Assembly: GCA_037176905.1 (NCBI GenBank)
Contig: JBBBWG010021111.1
Span: forward strand, 99,492 to 163,491
Direction of reading: 5' to 3'
Length of the DNA stretch: 64,000 bases
From: Azolla pinnata
Taxonomy: Eukaryota > Streptophyta > Polypodiopsida > Salviniales > Salviniaceae
Below are positions 38,107 to 51,900 of the stretch, one piece after another. Position numbers and translations under genes: made by a program. Below the pieces are notes generated by a model. It saw only the letters and a list, made by a program, of their open reading frames with translations, made no database searches and was not told the origin of the DNA. Position 1 is the stretch's first letter, and every line of letters begins with the position of its first letter.

Positions 38107-38320
38107 CAGACTCCAACACAACACAGCTGACTGGAGGCAGAAGCAGAATTTCTCTAGTGCTGAGGGAAGGGAAACAGCAACTCAAAATATAGCTCTCTTG
38201 ATGGATTCAATCACCAGCACACTCCAACACAGCTGCTGACTGGAGGATTTCTCTTGTGCTGAGGGAAGAGAATCAGCACTCAAAATAGACTATATATCTT
38301 TCTCCATGGATTCATCACCA
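38107..38320. repeat. Tandem duplication upstream of OBAP
   Basis: Two copies of a block of about 105-110 bases carry ACTCCAACACA, GACTGGAGG and GTGCTGAGGGAAG, followed by CAGCA(A)CTCAAAATA, about 120-330 bases upstream of the OBAP start codon. They could therefore lie in its promoter. Confidence 0.8.
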
Positions 38321-38344
38321 CCATCATCATGTATATACTTGTTG

Positions 38345-39205
38345 GATTCCTCCCAGGTGTACAGTACAGCATGCTTGTTCCAGAGCTTTCCTTATCCTTC
38401 CCACCCACAGTTGTCCACTACACATTCTGAGCTTTTTGCATGCCATGGCTATTCTTCCTCCACGTGACAAAAAGAATATGTATCAAATTAGAAGGAGCTC
38501 AAATTCCAGAATCTGGCAGGAAACAGGTTAGGGTTTCAAAAGTTTGGATCCTGGTGTACAACAACACGGCATGCTCTTCCAGAGCTTTCCTTCCCCATCC
38601 ACAGTTGTCCACTGCATATTCTGAGCTTCTTTTGCATCAAATTAGATGGAGCACATTTCTCAAAGTTCAGAATTTGGCAGGAAGCACAATGCTCCCTGTT
38701 CTAGGGTTAGGGTTTAGAAGTCTGGATCCTGTGTACAACACAACACAGCATGCTCTGGAAGTACAACACAGCATGCTCTTCCACAGCTTTCCACAGTTGT
38801 TCCACTGCATATTCTGAGCTTTTTGCATCAAATCAGAAGGATCGTATTTCCAATGCCCCCTGTTTTAGGGCTAGAGTTTAGAAGTTTGGATCCTGTGTAC
38901 AACAACGCAGCATGCTCTTCCAGAGCTTTCCTTCCCGTCTCACAGTTGTCCACTGCGCACTCTGAGCGTTTTGCATCAAATTAGAACACAATGCCCCCTG
39001 TTTTAGGGTTAGGGTTTAGCAGCTTGGATCCTGTGTGCAACACAGCATGCTCCTCCAGAGCTTTCCTTCCCATCCGCACAGCATATTCTGAGCTTTTTGC
39101 ATCAAATTAGAAGAACATTTCCTCAAAAAGTCCAGAATTTGGCAGGAAGCACAATGCCCCCTGGTTTAGGGTTAGGGTTTAGAAGCTTGGATCCACGTGA
39201 GCTTA
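38345..39205. repeat. Tandem array with telomere-like TTAGGGTTAGGGTTTAG motif
   Basis: Five to six units of about 135-175 bases each carry CAGCATGCTCTTCCAGAGC, CACAGTTGTCCACTGC, TTTTGCATCAAATTAGAAG, CAGAATTTGGCAGGAAGC and a telomere-like TAGGGTTAGGGTTTAGAAG (near 38526, 38702, 38870, 39003 and 39165). The array lies between OBAP and the 3' end of HOP. Confidence 0.88.
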
Positions 39206-39929
39206 GGGTTTTCGGGCCATCGCATCGCACACAGCTTCAAAGACCCGGGTTTATGCACAATAATCTTCAGCTTCTGCACCTAGCAGAGATCCAATAGTAA
39301 GTTACCAAAATTCTGTTCATAGAATGATTCTTTTGTGTACATTTCTGCGTTTCAGAAGAACTCTGTTGTAACAGCCAAACTTCATCAACAAAGATTCATT
39401 GCTCTAGCCACTCTAGCAGCAACATGATGATGTGATAAATACCCTTCCGATCAAACTTAACATAGCAATGTCGGAAGAATCGTGCAACAAATACTAACCC
39501 CAAATGTAAAAAAAGAAAAAGAGGAGGATCTACTCTCGAAGATATGTAATACATGTGTAGTTAGAAAAGGATATGAGATCACAACATTATACCATATACT
39601 TCATTCACTCGGACAGATTAACATTTAAGATGATGGGTCACAAAACCCTAAACTGTCCCCCACTGTTACATAAAAGCCATGGGAAACCACCCTCTCCATG
39701 TCATATTGCCCATCCCTTTTTCCATGATATAGATCTCTTAAAACATCTACAATGCTATCTTGGAGTGCAGAAGTAGCGAAGCAGCTAAACCTTTAGTATA
39801 TGGAGCAAAGGACACCAAAAAATTGCAATAAAGCAAAGGAGGAGACCAAGTCATTATCACCACAATGTGTGCAAAAACACCATCTCTGTTTTTTTGGAAT
39901 AAGAAGCCGTTTCCCCGATCCCATGCCAT
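39206..39929. other. Spacer and probable HOP 3' untranslated region
   Basis: No gene supported; an AAACCCTAAACTG motif lies near 39643. The HOP transcript (minus strand) ends somewhere here. Confidence 0.5.
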
Positions 39930-42588
39930 TCATCGCACTTGAATTATACCAGCAGCCATCAGCTTCTGAAGTTTTGACATAACCATCGGATTCTTCGTGT
40001 GCTCTTGTGCAGCTCGAGGGTTCTCTTGGAAATCAGTCAAAACCTGTTGGGAAGTTAAAGAAAACAAACATAATCATTACCATGCAGAGTCCGATACAGA
40101 TATATAAAACCTCAGCAATGGTTCACAATTGATGGTTGATGAAAACATTCAGAAGAAACTTTTAATAAGGAGAACTTGAATTGCGATAAACTTCAACAGA
40201 AAACTATGCACAGGTTTGGACTACAAGATCCCTACACATTTTGTATTGACATCTACCTGGCGCATGACAGGATCAGATAGTATGCTTTGTATCTCTGGAT
40301 CTTGCATAGCTTTTGCCTGATGTATGCATAAATTACCAGTTAGACAGAAAACAGGCAGAGAACGCCTTACACATCAAAGCAGAACATATTTCCACCAAAA
40401 TAAGGCATGGCACCAAACCTGTCTTTCCTTCAACTCATCTTCGCTAACAGCTCCTCTATTGGCTGCATCAATTTGTCCAATACATCTACAAAGAGAGAGA
40501 AACAACAATGAAGAAGGCGAAATTACAGACTTCATTACCCAATGAGAAACATTCCAATGCAACATTCCAATGCATACAACTCACTTTCTGACACCTTCAA
40601 GCAGCTCCTGATTACTCTCATCGTACTTGAGACCAGCCTGTAGCACCAGATCAAATGGAAACTTCAGGAACTCAACAAAAACCATATAAGAAGATTTAAG
40701 CCCTGCAATCAGCCTAGAGTAATTTCAGAGAGATATAACAAGATATGAAGTTGCCATGCCTGGTATGTCTCTAACGCTTTGTGGTACTCCTTCATGAAGA
40801 ACTGTATAGCCCCTTTGCGAGCATATCCTCTCACGAATGTGGGATCAATTTCAAGACATTTATTTGCGTCTTTCAGTCCCTCCGGTAGAGCTCCTAACTT
40901 TGTGTAACATGCTGCTCGGTTACTGTAAACCTGCAAAACACAACAGATAGTATGACAGAATTTTCAAATAGAAATGAGAAATTACACTATCAAGTTCTCA
41001 AGGTCCACAGTTGCTCATGGCTTTAACTTTTTCTTTTCCACCTATTCTGAAAGTTTATGTATCACCTTGGGATCATTGGGGTTCCTCTTTACGGCTTCTG
41101 TGTAGTGTTTCACTGCTTCTGGATATTTTTGCTCCTTAAATAATTCATTCCCTACAAAACACATCAACAGCTTTGTTGATCAGCTGAAACAATACCCATG
41201 TGAAGATGATTTACGCCGTATATAGATTCTAATGATCCAAACTATATATGCATATATTACATACAAACTCACCTAGCTCCCTCTCTTTTTCCGCAATTTC
41301 TGGATTGAAGTACTCCTTCTGTTCAAGATCCTTCTTAGCTCTTTCTGCTTCATTAAGTTTCTTCAAAGTATCAGGATTTCTGTGCTCAGTAAGAGCCTTG
41401 TTGAAAGATTCAATAGCCAAATCATAATCTGCAGAACATTTTGCCATTTTCACATATGCAGTCCCCTTTCTTGTCAATGCTTTAGCAATCATCTTGTAAT
41501 CAGAATGCAATTCACGGCCCCTTTCCACTGCTTTGTCACAATCCACAATACAATCTGCATACTAAACATACAAGAAGAAATTCATTATGCTTGTCATCGA
41601 AAGAAAAAGGACACGTTTAACATCTATTTTGGTAGTCCAGAATAGATAAAAACATCCACATTATGGGTGTACTGACCTTCCCCATTTCAAGATACACAGC
41701 TGCCCTGTTTGTAATGTAGGAGATGTCTTCATCATCCAGCTCAATGGCCTTCGTATAATGCTGGATAGCAACATCGAAGTCTTTTTTCTTATATGCAGCA
41801 TTCCCGGCATTCTTCTCTTTAACTGCCTCAGCTTTCTGGGACGATAGTTCCTTCCCATTTTCTGAAGTCTCCATGGGTTCAGGTTCTGGTTGTTTCTTTG
41901 ATTCGGACGAAGCATAACTTGATGCTGATGAGGAGCCATTTGCAGCAGCTTTTGGTCCATTCGCACCTTCCCCATCATGAGCTTCTTTATCTTCTCCTTT
42001 TGGAGCAGCAGAAATATTGATTCCCAGAAGAACACCCAGGACTTGCATCATTCTTTGATCTTGCAAATACAGATTGAGATGCCCAGGATTCTTCTGGACA
42101 TCTTGAAGCATTTGGACAAAGTCAGGCTGTTGTAGGAATGGACGAGTTCCTGGATCTTGAGTAAGCTTTGCCCAAATATCTGGCCGAGAGAAAATTTCAC
42201 TGAAAGGAGAAGCACCAGGATAACTGCGAGGTTTGGCCTTGGACGCCTGAGCATCCGCTAGACCTGATTTGAGTGCATCATTATTGGGTTCATACTCTAA
42301 GCCTTTCTTGTAAGCTGAAATCGCTTCATCATGCTTTCCGAGACCAACGTAGGCAGCACCAAGCCTACTGTATCCTTTCGCCCAGTCTGGCTTCAATTCT
42401 ACTGTTTTCTGGGCATCATCCAATGCATCTTTATACTGGTGCAGTGATGCGTATGATGCTGAACGATTTGAATATAGAACATGGTTTGAAGGAGCTAGGG
42501 TTATCGCTTCAGAAAAATGTTGAACAGCTTCTTCAAATCGTCCAGCTGAAAAAGCTGCATTTCCTTTGGCCTTGGCTTCGTCTGCCAT
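39930..42588 (-). CDS. HOP: Hsp70-Hsp90 organizing protein (HOP/STI1)
   Basis: This cytosolic co-chaperone bridges Hsp70 and Hsp90 by binding their EEVD tails through TPR domains. Eight exons in minus order are 42588-41677, 41561-41273, 41151-41066, 40930-40760, 40637-40585, 40485-40419, 40316-40257 and 40043-39930, giving 583 residues, the usual length. TPR1 (about 2-105) starts [22 protein letters not shown]1 (about 125-200) has [21 protein letters not shown]2A begins [22 protein letters not shown]2B has [20 protein letters not shown], and DP2 has [15 protein letters not shown] and ends in AAGIIQVR. The intron after exon 4 needs a GC donor (CAG|GCATGG) to join YQ to [26 protein letters not shown] linker lies between DP1 and TPR2A, as in plant HOPs. 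The start is the conserved MADEAK. Confidence 0.97.
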
Positions 42589-45500
42589 GACTGGTTAGCT
42601 GATAATGAGAACTCTTTGAAATTGAGCCTATACTGATAACAGGGACCTGATACACATGCAATATCAAACAATTGTGTATCAGGAAAAAATGTTCCTTGAG
42701 CATACACTAAATCAGGGTTATAGATTCACGAGGGTCGTCAATGAAATCAAGCCTATATGCATCAATCCAGTGAGGAATATGGGCTATACTTTTGCTGAAA
42801 ATGAGCCGTTCTATTAGAAAAGATCAGAAATGCTGATTAATGCTTCACATGATTTTCTTCTAGATAGTAGATACAACTTTGTACTGAATCTATAACTGAA
42901 AGCACCATCAAATAAAACCAAGAGGAATTCCAACAAATAAATGCCTGGCAGATGCTCCTGAATTTCTCTTCGTTTAGAGTAAGAAGATGGATGAGACTTC
43001 AATATGACAAAAACCGTTCCTGGATTTTTCATTCGACTAACTAAGATGTGTTAGACGCAATTGGGAAAGCTTCATTCAAGATTATATGCAGAGCGAGCCA
43101 AAATCATCGAATTGAAGACAAAAAATGGAATTTTTGACAAAACGTATTGAGAACAAAGTGACAAATTCACAAATTTTTGACAAAAACAGCTTCGGTATTA
43201 GACATATGCGAAACCCCATCGCTCCTATAGCGAAGACGTAGCAAACACAGAAGGTCTGAGAAAAACAATCTTCGGAACAACCAAAAAAGGGTTCCGAGTA
43301 TAGACGAATTGGAAGCAAAAACTGGAAAGGGAAATGCACAATCTGTAGAAAAAACATCAAAAGCGAGAGAAAGCCGAAAAGCATCTGCTCTAAGTTTCGT
43401 AATCATGGAAAGGATTCGAGAAGGTGCGCCATTTTTTCTGCATTCGTCTTGGCAAGACAGTTCAGAGTTCGCGTCGGGGGGTGAAGAATCTTATACTGAC
43501 AATACGAAGAAACTGGATTTGGTCCATTGCTTCGGATGGGGGATGGGGGAAAAGGCGAACGCAAGTGGTGCCCAGCCGTAACTTCCCGTCCATTGCTGAG
43601 ATGGAGACGAAAGAGTTGGGAGAGAGCGAGAGCAGAAGAGAGGCGGAGAGGAGAGAGACCAACCTGAGAACAGCGGCTGATGATGTTGATTCGTTTGCGG
43701 CGACCGTCGATCGAACGATTGAGCTGCAGAAAAATGGCGGAGGAAGGAAAACCGGAACAGAAGAAGAAGAAGAGGAAGAAGAAGGAGAACAGTCGCCAGA
43801 TGCTTCCAGAAGCTTCCGGAAGTTTCTGGGTCCCTCTGCTTTCACACTTGTCCGCCCAAAAAGGGAAAAAAAAAACCATGAACTAGATCCAATATCATTT
43901 CCTGGGGGAAAAACATTTACCTAGAAAAATACCAAAATCTCCAGACCGAGATCCATTGGTTGCATTTTCCAGACGCCTGCTGCTCAGATCGGAAATCGCG
44001 GATTGAACGCCTCGGTTTTTATCGCGGATCGATCGATTCCACGCTCGCTTCTCGCTGATTAATATCGATCCTTCTCGTGTTCGTTGATTCGTAATCTTCG
44101 TTGCTTCTTTTTTTTTATCTTGTTCCCATTGATCGATTCCCTTCCTGTATTTCGATTAACAGAAGTTAAGTTTTTTTTTTTGGAATCTAATTAATGCGGT
44201 TTTCCAACTTATCTCCTCTCGTGTTTCATATCGATCCATGATCTTCCTACTGTTATTTACTGAATGATTCTTACTTCCTACTGCTTTGTTTTTTACCGAT
44301 CAATTGCCTTGCTGTATTTGATTAACAGAAGTTAGTCATTCTGGTATCTAATCAATTAACTATTGAGCATTAATTTTTAAAACTAGCTGTTAATCTGTAG
44401 TTTTAAATTTTAGTGAGCGTTAAAATGTGATTAATAAATCAGTCAAGTGTTTCTCATGAAATTTTGTGCGCAAATACAATACATTAGAGCACAGGTGGCC
44501 CCTGTTTGTCCTCGATTCAAATCATAGTTTACGGGGAAAGCGTTTCCGCCGAGGACTGAAGCAATGGTGTTCAAGATCAAGAGTTTGAGTAACAGAGAGC
44601 TGAGAAACGCATTTTGCCTCAGGGTGAAAGCGTTAGGCCTGCAAATGCCCAGTCGTCGAGGAATAAAGCCCCGGGCTAAAGTGCTAGGGAACAGTGTACC
44701 CGAGATCGAAGCACCGTGGAATGAAACGATGTGAAGTGGTTGGGATGCATTTTGTTCAAGACGCGTAGAGGCTTGCAGTTTTAACAACGCCGATTGTCGA
44801 TTGGGTGTTGTCTGCTCATACCAAGCAAAAATTCGACGCGATCTTCTTGGTCACAATTTGGCAGTACAAAATGGCTAATATGTATACACGATAAGCTCCA
44901 AGTTTTATCCATTAAGCTATTTTACTTCAAACAAAAAATTATATTTTAACACTGATAATATCTTGAAACACAATGTAGCATACCATGCATAGCAACCAAG
45001 TCGCGAGCATGCATAAGCCCAAGAACTGTATAAAAACCGATTTGGTCTTAGCATTGAGCCAATCCGATGTAATGCCAATCTTCAGCCCCTTGTACTCCAA
45101 GTCTCTTGGTTATATATATATATATATAATATCTTTTTGTTATGATTTGGTTTTCTTCTTATCGTATTCGTGTATTCCGAGTCTATTATTCTCAACGAGT
45201 TCCAGGCATGACATTATTAGCAATGCTCAATTAAGTTACCTGCCCATTCTCGACTTGGCCCGCCCCCAATTCACGGACACAAAATCCACTGCTCAGTCCC
45301 TGATGACGAGCTCGACACGGTTTCTTCCATCGTCTACCACCGCAATTTCCCAGGGGGTATCCTACATCGAATCCAGTAAGACTCCGGCGAATCGATCTCG
45401 ATTCCCGAACTTACAACGTATATCTGCGTATCGGGCGCTGCAGTCCCCGTGCCCTTTCAGCATGGACAAAAACGGAGACGCAATCGTTGGCCGATCTACG

Positions 45501-45973
45501 GGCAAAAACAAAAAAACAAAAGAATCATCCCAGATTCTCGGACCGATGAGCTCGGACAAATCGGAGCACATATATTCTCAGACAAATGAGAGTTTTGGGC
45601 AAAATCATTATCAGATAGTCTCAAGACTTGATGAGCTTTTTTTGTTTGCTTGCATGATCAGATCAGATCAGATCAGATCAGATCAGATGATTCTGAGTCT
45701 TGGTTTCACACTGGCCAGAGAATGCAAAGAACACAAGGAAGAAGGAAGAAGAAGAAGAAGAAGAAGAATTTTGCAGGAAGAAGAAGGAAGAAGAAATGAA
45801 GAAGAAGAAATGAAGAAGAAGAAAGACTCTGTTTCTGCTTCTTCTTCTTCTTCTTCTCCATCGCCATGGCTCTGTTTGCTTCTCTGATGCAAATGCTCTT
45901 CACAGCCTGAAACCTCTGCGCAGACTCCGAGCTCTACTCGTGTTGTCCTCTCCTCCCCGCTATCCCAGAAGCG
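42589..45973. other. Divergent intergenic region between HOP and SEC23
   Basis: This contains the leaders and promoters of HOP (minus) and the SEC23-like gene (plus). The stretch 43560-43880 is CT/GA-rich and may be HOP leader. A block of about 55 bases with GTATTT(C)GATTAACAGAAGTTA occurs twice (about 44145-44190 and 44300-44355). GATCA and GAA/TTC repeats lie at 45658-45690 and 45741-45857, the latter able to fold back on itself. I see no protein family in the longer open frames. Confidence 0.45.
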
Positions 45974-48900
45974 ATGGCCGTTCGCGTGACCATGTCCAAA
46001 TTCCCTGCAGATCTGAAAATGCAGGAAGGGAGCGGCATCCCGTGGGGCGCCTCCATCACTCCTTTCTCTTCCCTCGACGAGAAAGGCATCCCCCCTGTTT
46101 TCATAGCTTGGGACGAGAAGAAGAAGAAGAAGGGCGGCGACCCTCTTCCTCGCTGCGACAACTGCTGGGCCTATCTCTGCTCCCTCTGCGACCTCGAGAG
46201 GCATGCTTGGCGATGCGTCCTCTGCGACACGCACAATACTCTCTCCGATGCCGACTTTGCTAGGTTCTCTTCTTCTTCTTCCTCGTCCCCTGCTCCGGAC
46301 GCTTGCCCCGAGCTTTCGTCTTCGTTTATTGACATCGAGCTCCCGTCAGGTAAAAGTTTCTCCTTTGTTCTATTCCTCTCTTCTTATCAATGCAAATTCT
46401 TCCCCGCGAGATGACTTACATCTGAACAGACGATGATCCCGAGAGAAGAAGTGAATTCCGAGGGAGGCCGGTATTCGTTGCAGCTGTGGATCTCTCTGGT
46501 AAGGGCAAAATTCTTCCCATATAGCTAGCTCCAAAGTAACTTTTTGTACAATTTTTGTAGTTGCCAAAACCACAATTTGCTCTCATCACATTGTTGAATG
46601 AATGGACTTGAATCATCAATCATTCAATTCTCTATGCTCTTATCGAACATAACCATCTTGGCAGCTGCCATTATTTGTGAACATATCATTTTGATACATT
46701 ATCGTGGTAGGCGGATTCGAGTTTCTCACATTAAACTAGCAAGCCTCTCAGCAAGCCTCTCATAAGGATCTATCTAATCAGGGATTGTAACACGAGGTGC
46801 AACATAGCTTTATCCAGTGATGTGCCTCAAACTAAAGACTGATCCGTGGTTAAGTATCCATTATAAAATGATAATCCCCTAAACCGTACAAGTCTTGACT
46901 TGAGATGGGTTTAGGGGGTTTCTGAAATATTATCCAGTCTCATGCTTTTTGCTATAATTCCTGTTCCCTACACCACGATGGTAACATTTCTAAGTTATTG
47001 CTTGAGAAAAGTAAAGTCGGTGGAGGGTGGTACTTGATCCATGGGTTTAAGTGAACTGTATCTGAATTTGACAGTTATGCTGTGCATTGCACGCTCTAGT
47101 GTGACCTAAGAAGCTAGGTGAATTGCAACATTATTGTATGAAATAAAATCGAAATATAACGAGATTCTATTTATCAGGCGTGTTGATTGATTGTATTCTG
47201 AAAATTGGTTAAGGTCCTAAGGTGATCAGATTCCTTCTCAGTCCATGGTGAAATTATAAAGCCACATGCCTTCATTTATCACATTTTAATCTTAAAATTG
47301 AAACAGTTAACTGATTGTGTCTTGCAGCTTCGGAAGAATTTTTGGAGCTTGTAAGGAGTGCACTCCTAGCAGCACTAGAAGGTGATCTGCTATCCTCTTG
47401 CATCATGGATGATTGTCATGAGCACATACTTTATTACCATCAAGGCTAAGCAATAGCTTAGATCGACATTAGCATACATATGTCAAGTGACCACGGGCCA
47501 AAATCATGCTTATATTGCGTGAAAATACAAAAGTGTATGATATGAGTAACATTAAAATCATGCTCGTAGAATACACATGCCAAGTGATTATACACTAAAA
47601 TCATGCTCGTATTGTGTGAAAATACGAAGATTGTATTGTGAAGCTAACACCGTCAACAAACTTTCTTTGATGTCATGAACCAAATCTTTTAATTTGAAGG
47701 CATCTTCATCATCTTCATGGGACTTTGCTTGCAGCCCTGGAGCCTGGGTTCCTTTTTGGATTAGCAACTTTCAGCCACAAAATCGGACTATATGATGTAC
47801 AAGGCCCTGTTCCTGTGGTGAAGAATGTGATAATACCCCCGGAATTGGATGGACATATACCTGTCAATCTGGAGGATGCAATGCCCCTGAGCTCCTTCTT
47901 GGCACCTGTATGTTGCATACTCTAGGTCTCTTGAACTGGCTTATGGGGTATGATTTAGGTTCGTGTTCATTAGGATCTACTCTGAATGAGAAGTGAATGT
48001 GGAATCCAGGTAAGCAAAAATAAAGAAAATATTGCAGTTGCCTTGGAAACTTTGAAACCTACCAGTTCATGGGAGCGGACAACTGCTGCAGGTCAAGGCA
48101 TTGAAGGAGTCACAATGGGTGGAAGAGGTTTTGGTGTTGCCATAGATGCATTGTCAAATTATCTGGGGGCTGAATATGGTGTCACTTTTGCAATGGGTAT
48201 GCTGCTGTCTTTTGCTAAAGCTATGATGTTGAACTGTTTTATTATGAGAATTATGTGAAAGAATGTAGCTCGGAGGTGAATGATTTTCAATATATCATTT
48301 TAGAGCATCCTACTTGTTTTCTGCCAAAAGTTCAATTCAGACGTTAATGATAGGTTTTGTGCTTTGCAGCACGTGTTTTTGCATTTTTATCCGGTGCACC
48401 TGACTACGGAGCTGGACAGCTTGACACTAGGAGGTATGGTGAACAATATGCAAGCAAGGGGGAAGATGCTGATAAAGCATTGCTTCCTGAACAAACACCT
48501 TTCTACAAGCTTCTTGTGAGTGTAAATTTCTTAGTTTGATCTGTTTTTCTCACACGATTCACCATTTTCATCCATTTGACTGACTCTCAGGCTGGAGAAG
48601 CTGTTCAATCAGGAGTTTGTGTTGATATTTTTGCAATTACAAACGAATATACAGACTTGGCTTCACTCAAGTACTTGAGTATCGATAGCGGAGGCTTTTT
48701 GTTCCTGTACTCCAGCGTAGATGATTCAACATTGCCCCAAGATTTGTAAGCCTTTTTATTGTTTCTTCCTAGAACATAAAATTTATTCTTATCTCATAGT
48801 TCTTTTATGATATATTTGGATTTTCTTCATGGGTTATTGGATGCTGATATATTTTTCTCTTGCTATGCTTCTTATATTTGTTCTTGCTTAATATGTTAGG

Positions 48901-51900
48901 GATGAATAGGGCTGTAATATGGAAGAAAATAGGATTGTATACATTTGGATTCTCAATATGTGTGTGTGTCCACCAAAAGAAAGCTTGATATCGACTAGAG
49001 GGTGCATCAAATTGTGTGACTTGCACTCTGGGTCTGGTTAATGTGACCGTGATATAAATCTGTGTCAGTTAAAAGTTTATGAGAAGCTCATTTTCTTTGA
49101 AGTGGATCTGCTATGCTCTGCAAGGAGCTTATCATTTAGTTTTCTGATGCTTATAACTATAAAGCTATGTAATGGGAAAAATTGTGCAGATGCTGCATTT
49201 TGGCAACAGTAGAATAGAGATGATGATCTGGAAGATCTTGGCCGATTGCACTATCATCCCATCTCTGTTTATTTTATAACAGCAATCCATTTTTGAAACA
49301 ATACTGTACTCTCTGCATAAGAAAGTTTGATGTGTTAAAGTATCCAGTTATGTGCTTGACGATGAAACAATCTCACTTGAAAATATTATCATCTTTGACG
49401 TGGATGTAATGTAGTTTTGATATCAAGTAACATTAATGACAAGATCTAGTGTGAGTGAAGCCTTTCATGTGTGAGTGAAGCCTTTCTTTCTTTTTTTGTA
49501 ATATGTCATTCTCTTATTATATCAGTCATACCAGATCTGATTTATCCTTTTTGTAGGTATCGCATGCTTAGCCGACCATATGCATTTGGTTGTATCTTCA
49601 AGCTAAGAACTTCTGTAGAATTTAAACCATCTCGGGCTGTAAGTGTCAATCATGAGTTACTCTGAGAGCTTTTCCATGATGAATATAATGTTTCTTTCTG
49701 TCTCCTTGTTTGGGCACAGTATGGCCATTTCTTCCCAGATCCACAATATGAGAACGTTCAACATATTATATGCTGTGATTCACATGCAACATATGCTTAT
49801 GACTTCGAATTTTCAAATTTATCAGGATTTGACAGGTAAAGTAGATGTGCCTTGCCATTTTCTTGCTGATTTGCTTTCGCATTTCTGAAAAGCTGTACAC
49901 CTCCACAATTAGCAGTACAGTTTTCATCTTGATACAGGCTTCAAGCAAGTCGATAATGTGTAGTGCAATTTGTTTTCTATGTTATTTAGTGATTGAGGTT
50001 GTATGGATAGTGTTATATCATAAAAAACTAGGATTATGGCTGTCATCTTGATGCAGTTGCCAAGCAAGCTGATAGCATGCAGCATAATTTGTTTTCTATG
50101 TATATTTAGTAATTGAGGTTGTGTGGATAGTGTCATATCATAATTTTAGAATTGGTTACATTTTCTGTAAACTGCGATGTAGGAGTTTTTGACGTTTTTC
50201 ATCTTTGTAGATGTGTGTGCATGTATGTTTATTTTTGTACATGCCATGTTTGTAAAGAGAGCATTTTGAGAGATGTGAAACTGCTCTGCAGAACAAAGGA
50301 AGGGCTTCCCACAATACAAATTGCATTCCAATACACCATCATGGTTCCTGATGATGGCAATGAACAAACTGATCCTCAAGTGGAGAGGTGAGGTGGATTC
50401 TAGAACGTGAAATTTACAAGATGAGCTTGTATGGTTGCACCCATCTAACATGGATATAACAAAAGTTTTATGTATGTGTGTCTGGAGGGAACAGGAAATC
50501 TTTCACTCTAAAGAGGAGACTAAGATTAAGAACAGTACAATTAGAAGTAGCACGGAATGTTGGCGACCTATATGAAAACACGGATTCAGATGTTGTTCTT
50601 TGTGTATTGACTCACAAGGTGAGAAGTTATCTTTCAAACATGCGATTCTTATTTTTGTATTAGTATTTACACCCAATGTCTCAGAAGTTTATGTTCTTTC
50701 ACACATATGCGTGCATGCGTGTGTCTTTTGTAGATGCTGATAGTCATATAGGTACCTATTTATGGATTCTCTACTGTATCATCAAACTCTTAGTGGGATA
50801 TCATGAAGCAAATAGTAGGATATCAGCGTTGCAGCATCACACTTCATCCTAAAAGAGATCCAACTGAGTAAATGGATGCTATGGTAGACCAATGAGCTGC
50901 ATGGTCACAAACGTAGTAGTGTAAGAGTGGAAGGTATCATAAAATAGTGTATTTTTGTTATTTCGGTAATGACCATTTATAAACTAGTCAGATGCAGTCT
51001 GTTTGACGGTTAGATAGCAGAATCTGCATCCAAAGACTTGTAATTGCCAGATATTCTAGATATGTGGGGAAGCTTGCGGAGTAAGTATGCATTTGATGCT
51101 GTTGTTTAACAGACGTGCATTTTTTTTTCAGATAATCCAAGCATCCTTAGAAGAAGGTATAAAAGAAGCAAGGCTGTTGCTACATGATTGGCTAGTCATA
51201 TTGACAGCTCAATACAATGACTTCTATAAGCTGGCACGATTTGGCCAACCAAATACAATGAGTAGATTAGATACAGCATTCTCTCAGTGTTCAAAGCTTC
51301 AAGTCTTACCACGACTCGTGTTTGCATTACTAAGGAATCCCCTTCTACAATGCCACGAGGAAGGTGTGCATCCTGACTATCGCATATACTTGCAGTGCCT
51401 TTTCAGGTATGAAAACTCACTTCTCAACACAGGTCTGCACTGTCCATATGATGATATAATACATGAACGTTGAAAATTTTCAAATTGATCTTGTCATCGT
51501 CAAGCTTCTTTGCATTTATCTTTTCTAACTACTTTTGTGCTGTTGATGCACCACAGTGCACTGGAGCCTACTTCTCTACTGCGTGCAATCTATCCAGTCC
51601 TTTCTTCTTACAGTTCTCCTGACAAGCAAGCATATCCACGGCATTCATTGAGTCGAACTGCCATGATTACAAGCAATAGCCCAATCTTCTTCTTAGATGC
51701 TTTCACCACACTAATAGTGTATTATACTATCGCAGCTAATGATGTTTTCCCTTTTCCACCACCTCAAAACTGTAAGTATTCAAGTGTTGGACATATATAT
51801 GGTTGATTTATTGTTCTATCATTCTGTTAGTTTTTGAGAGAAGCAAGTTCAATTTACAGGTATGCTACGCTCAACCATCAACAAATTGAAGCAAGAAAGA

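Noticed and set aside
43424-43924. 166-codon frame between HOP and SEC23
   Set aside because: Purine-rich tract probably in the HOP leader; no family similarity and no splice context.
44985-45887. 300-codon frame upstream of SEC23
   Set aside because: Composition is unlike a gene, it has no domain, it ends in GAA repeats and it overlaps the SEC23 leader.
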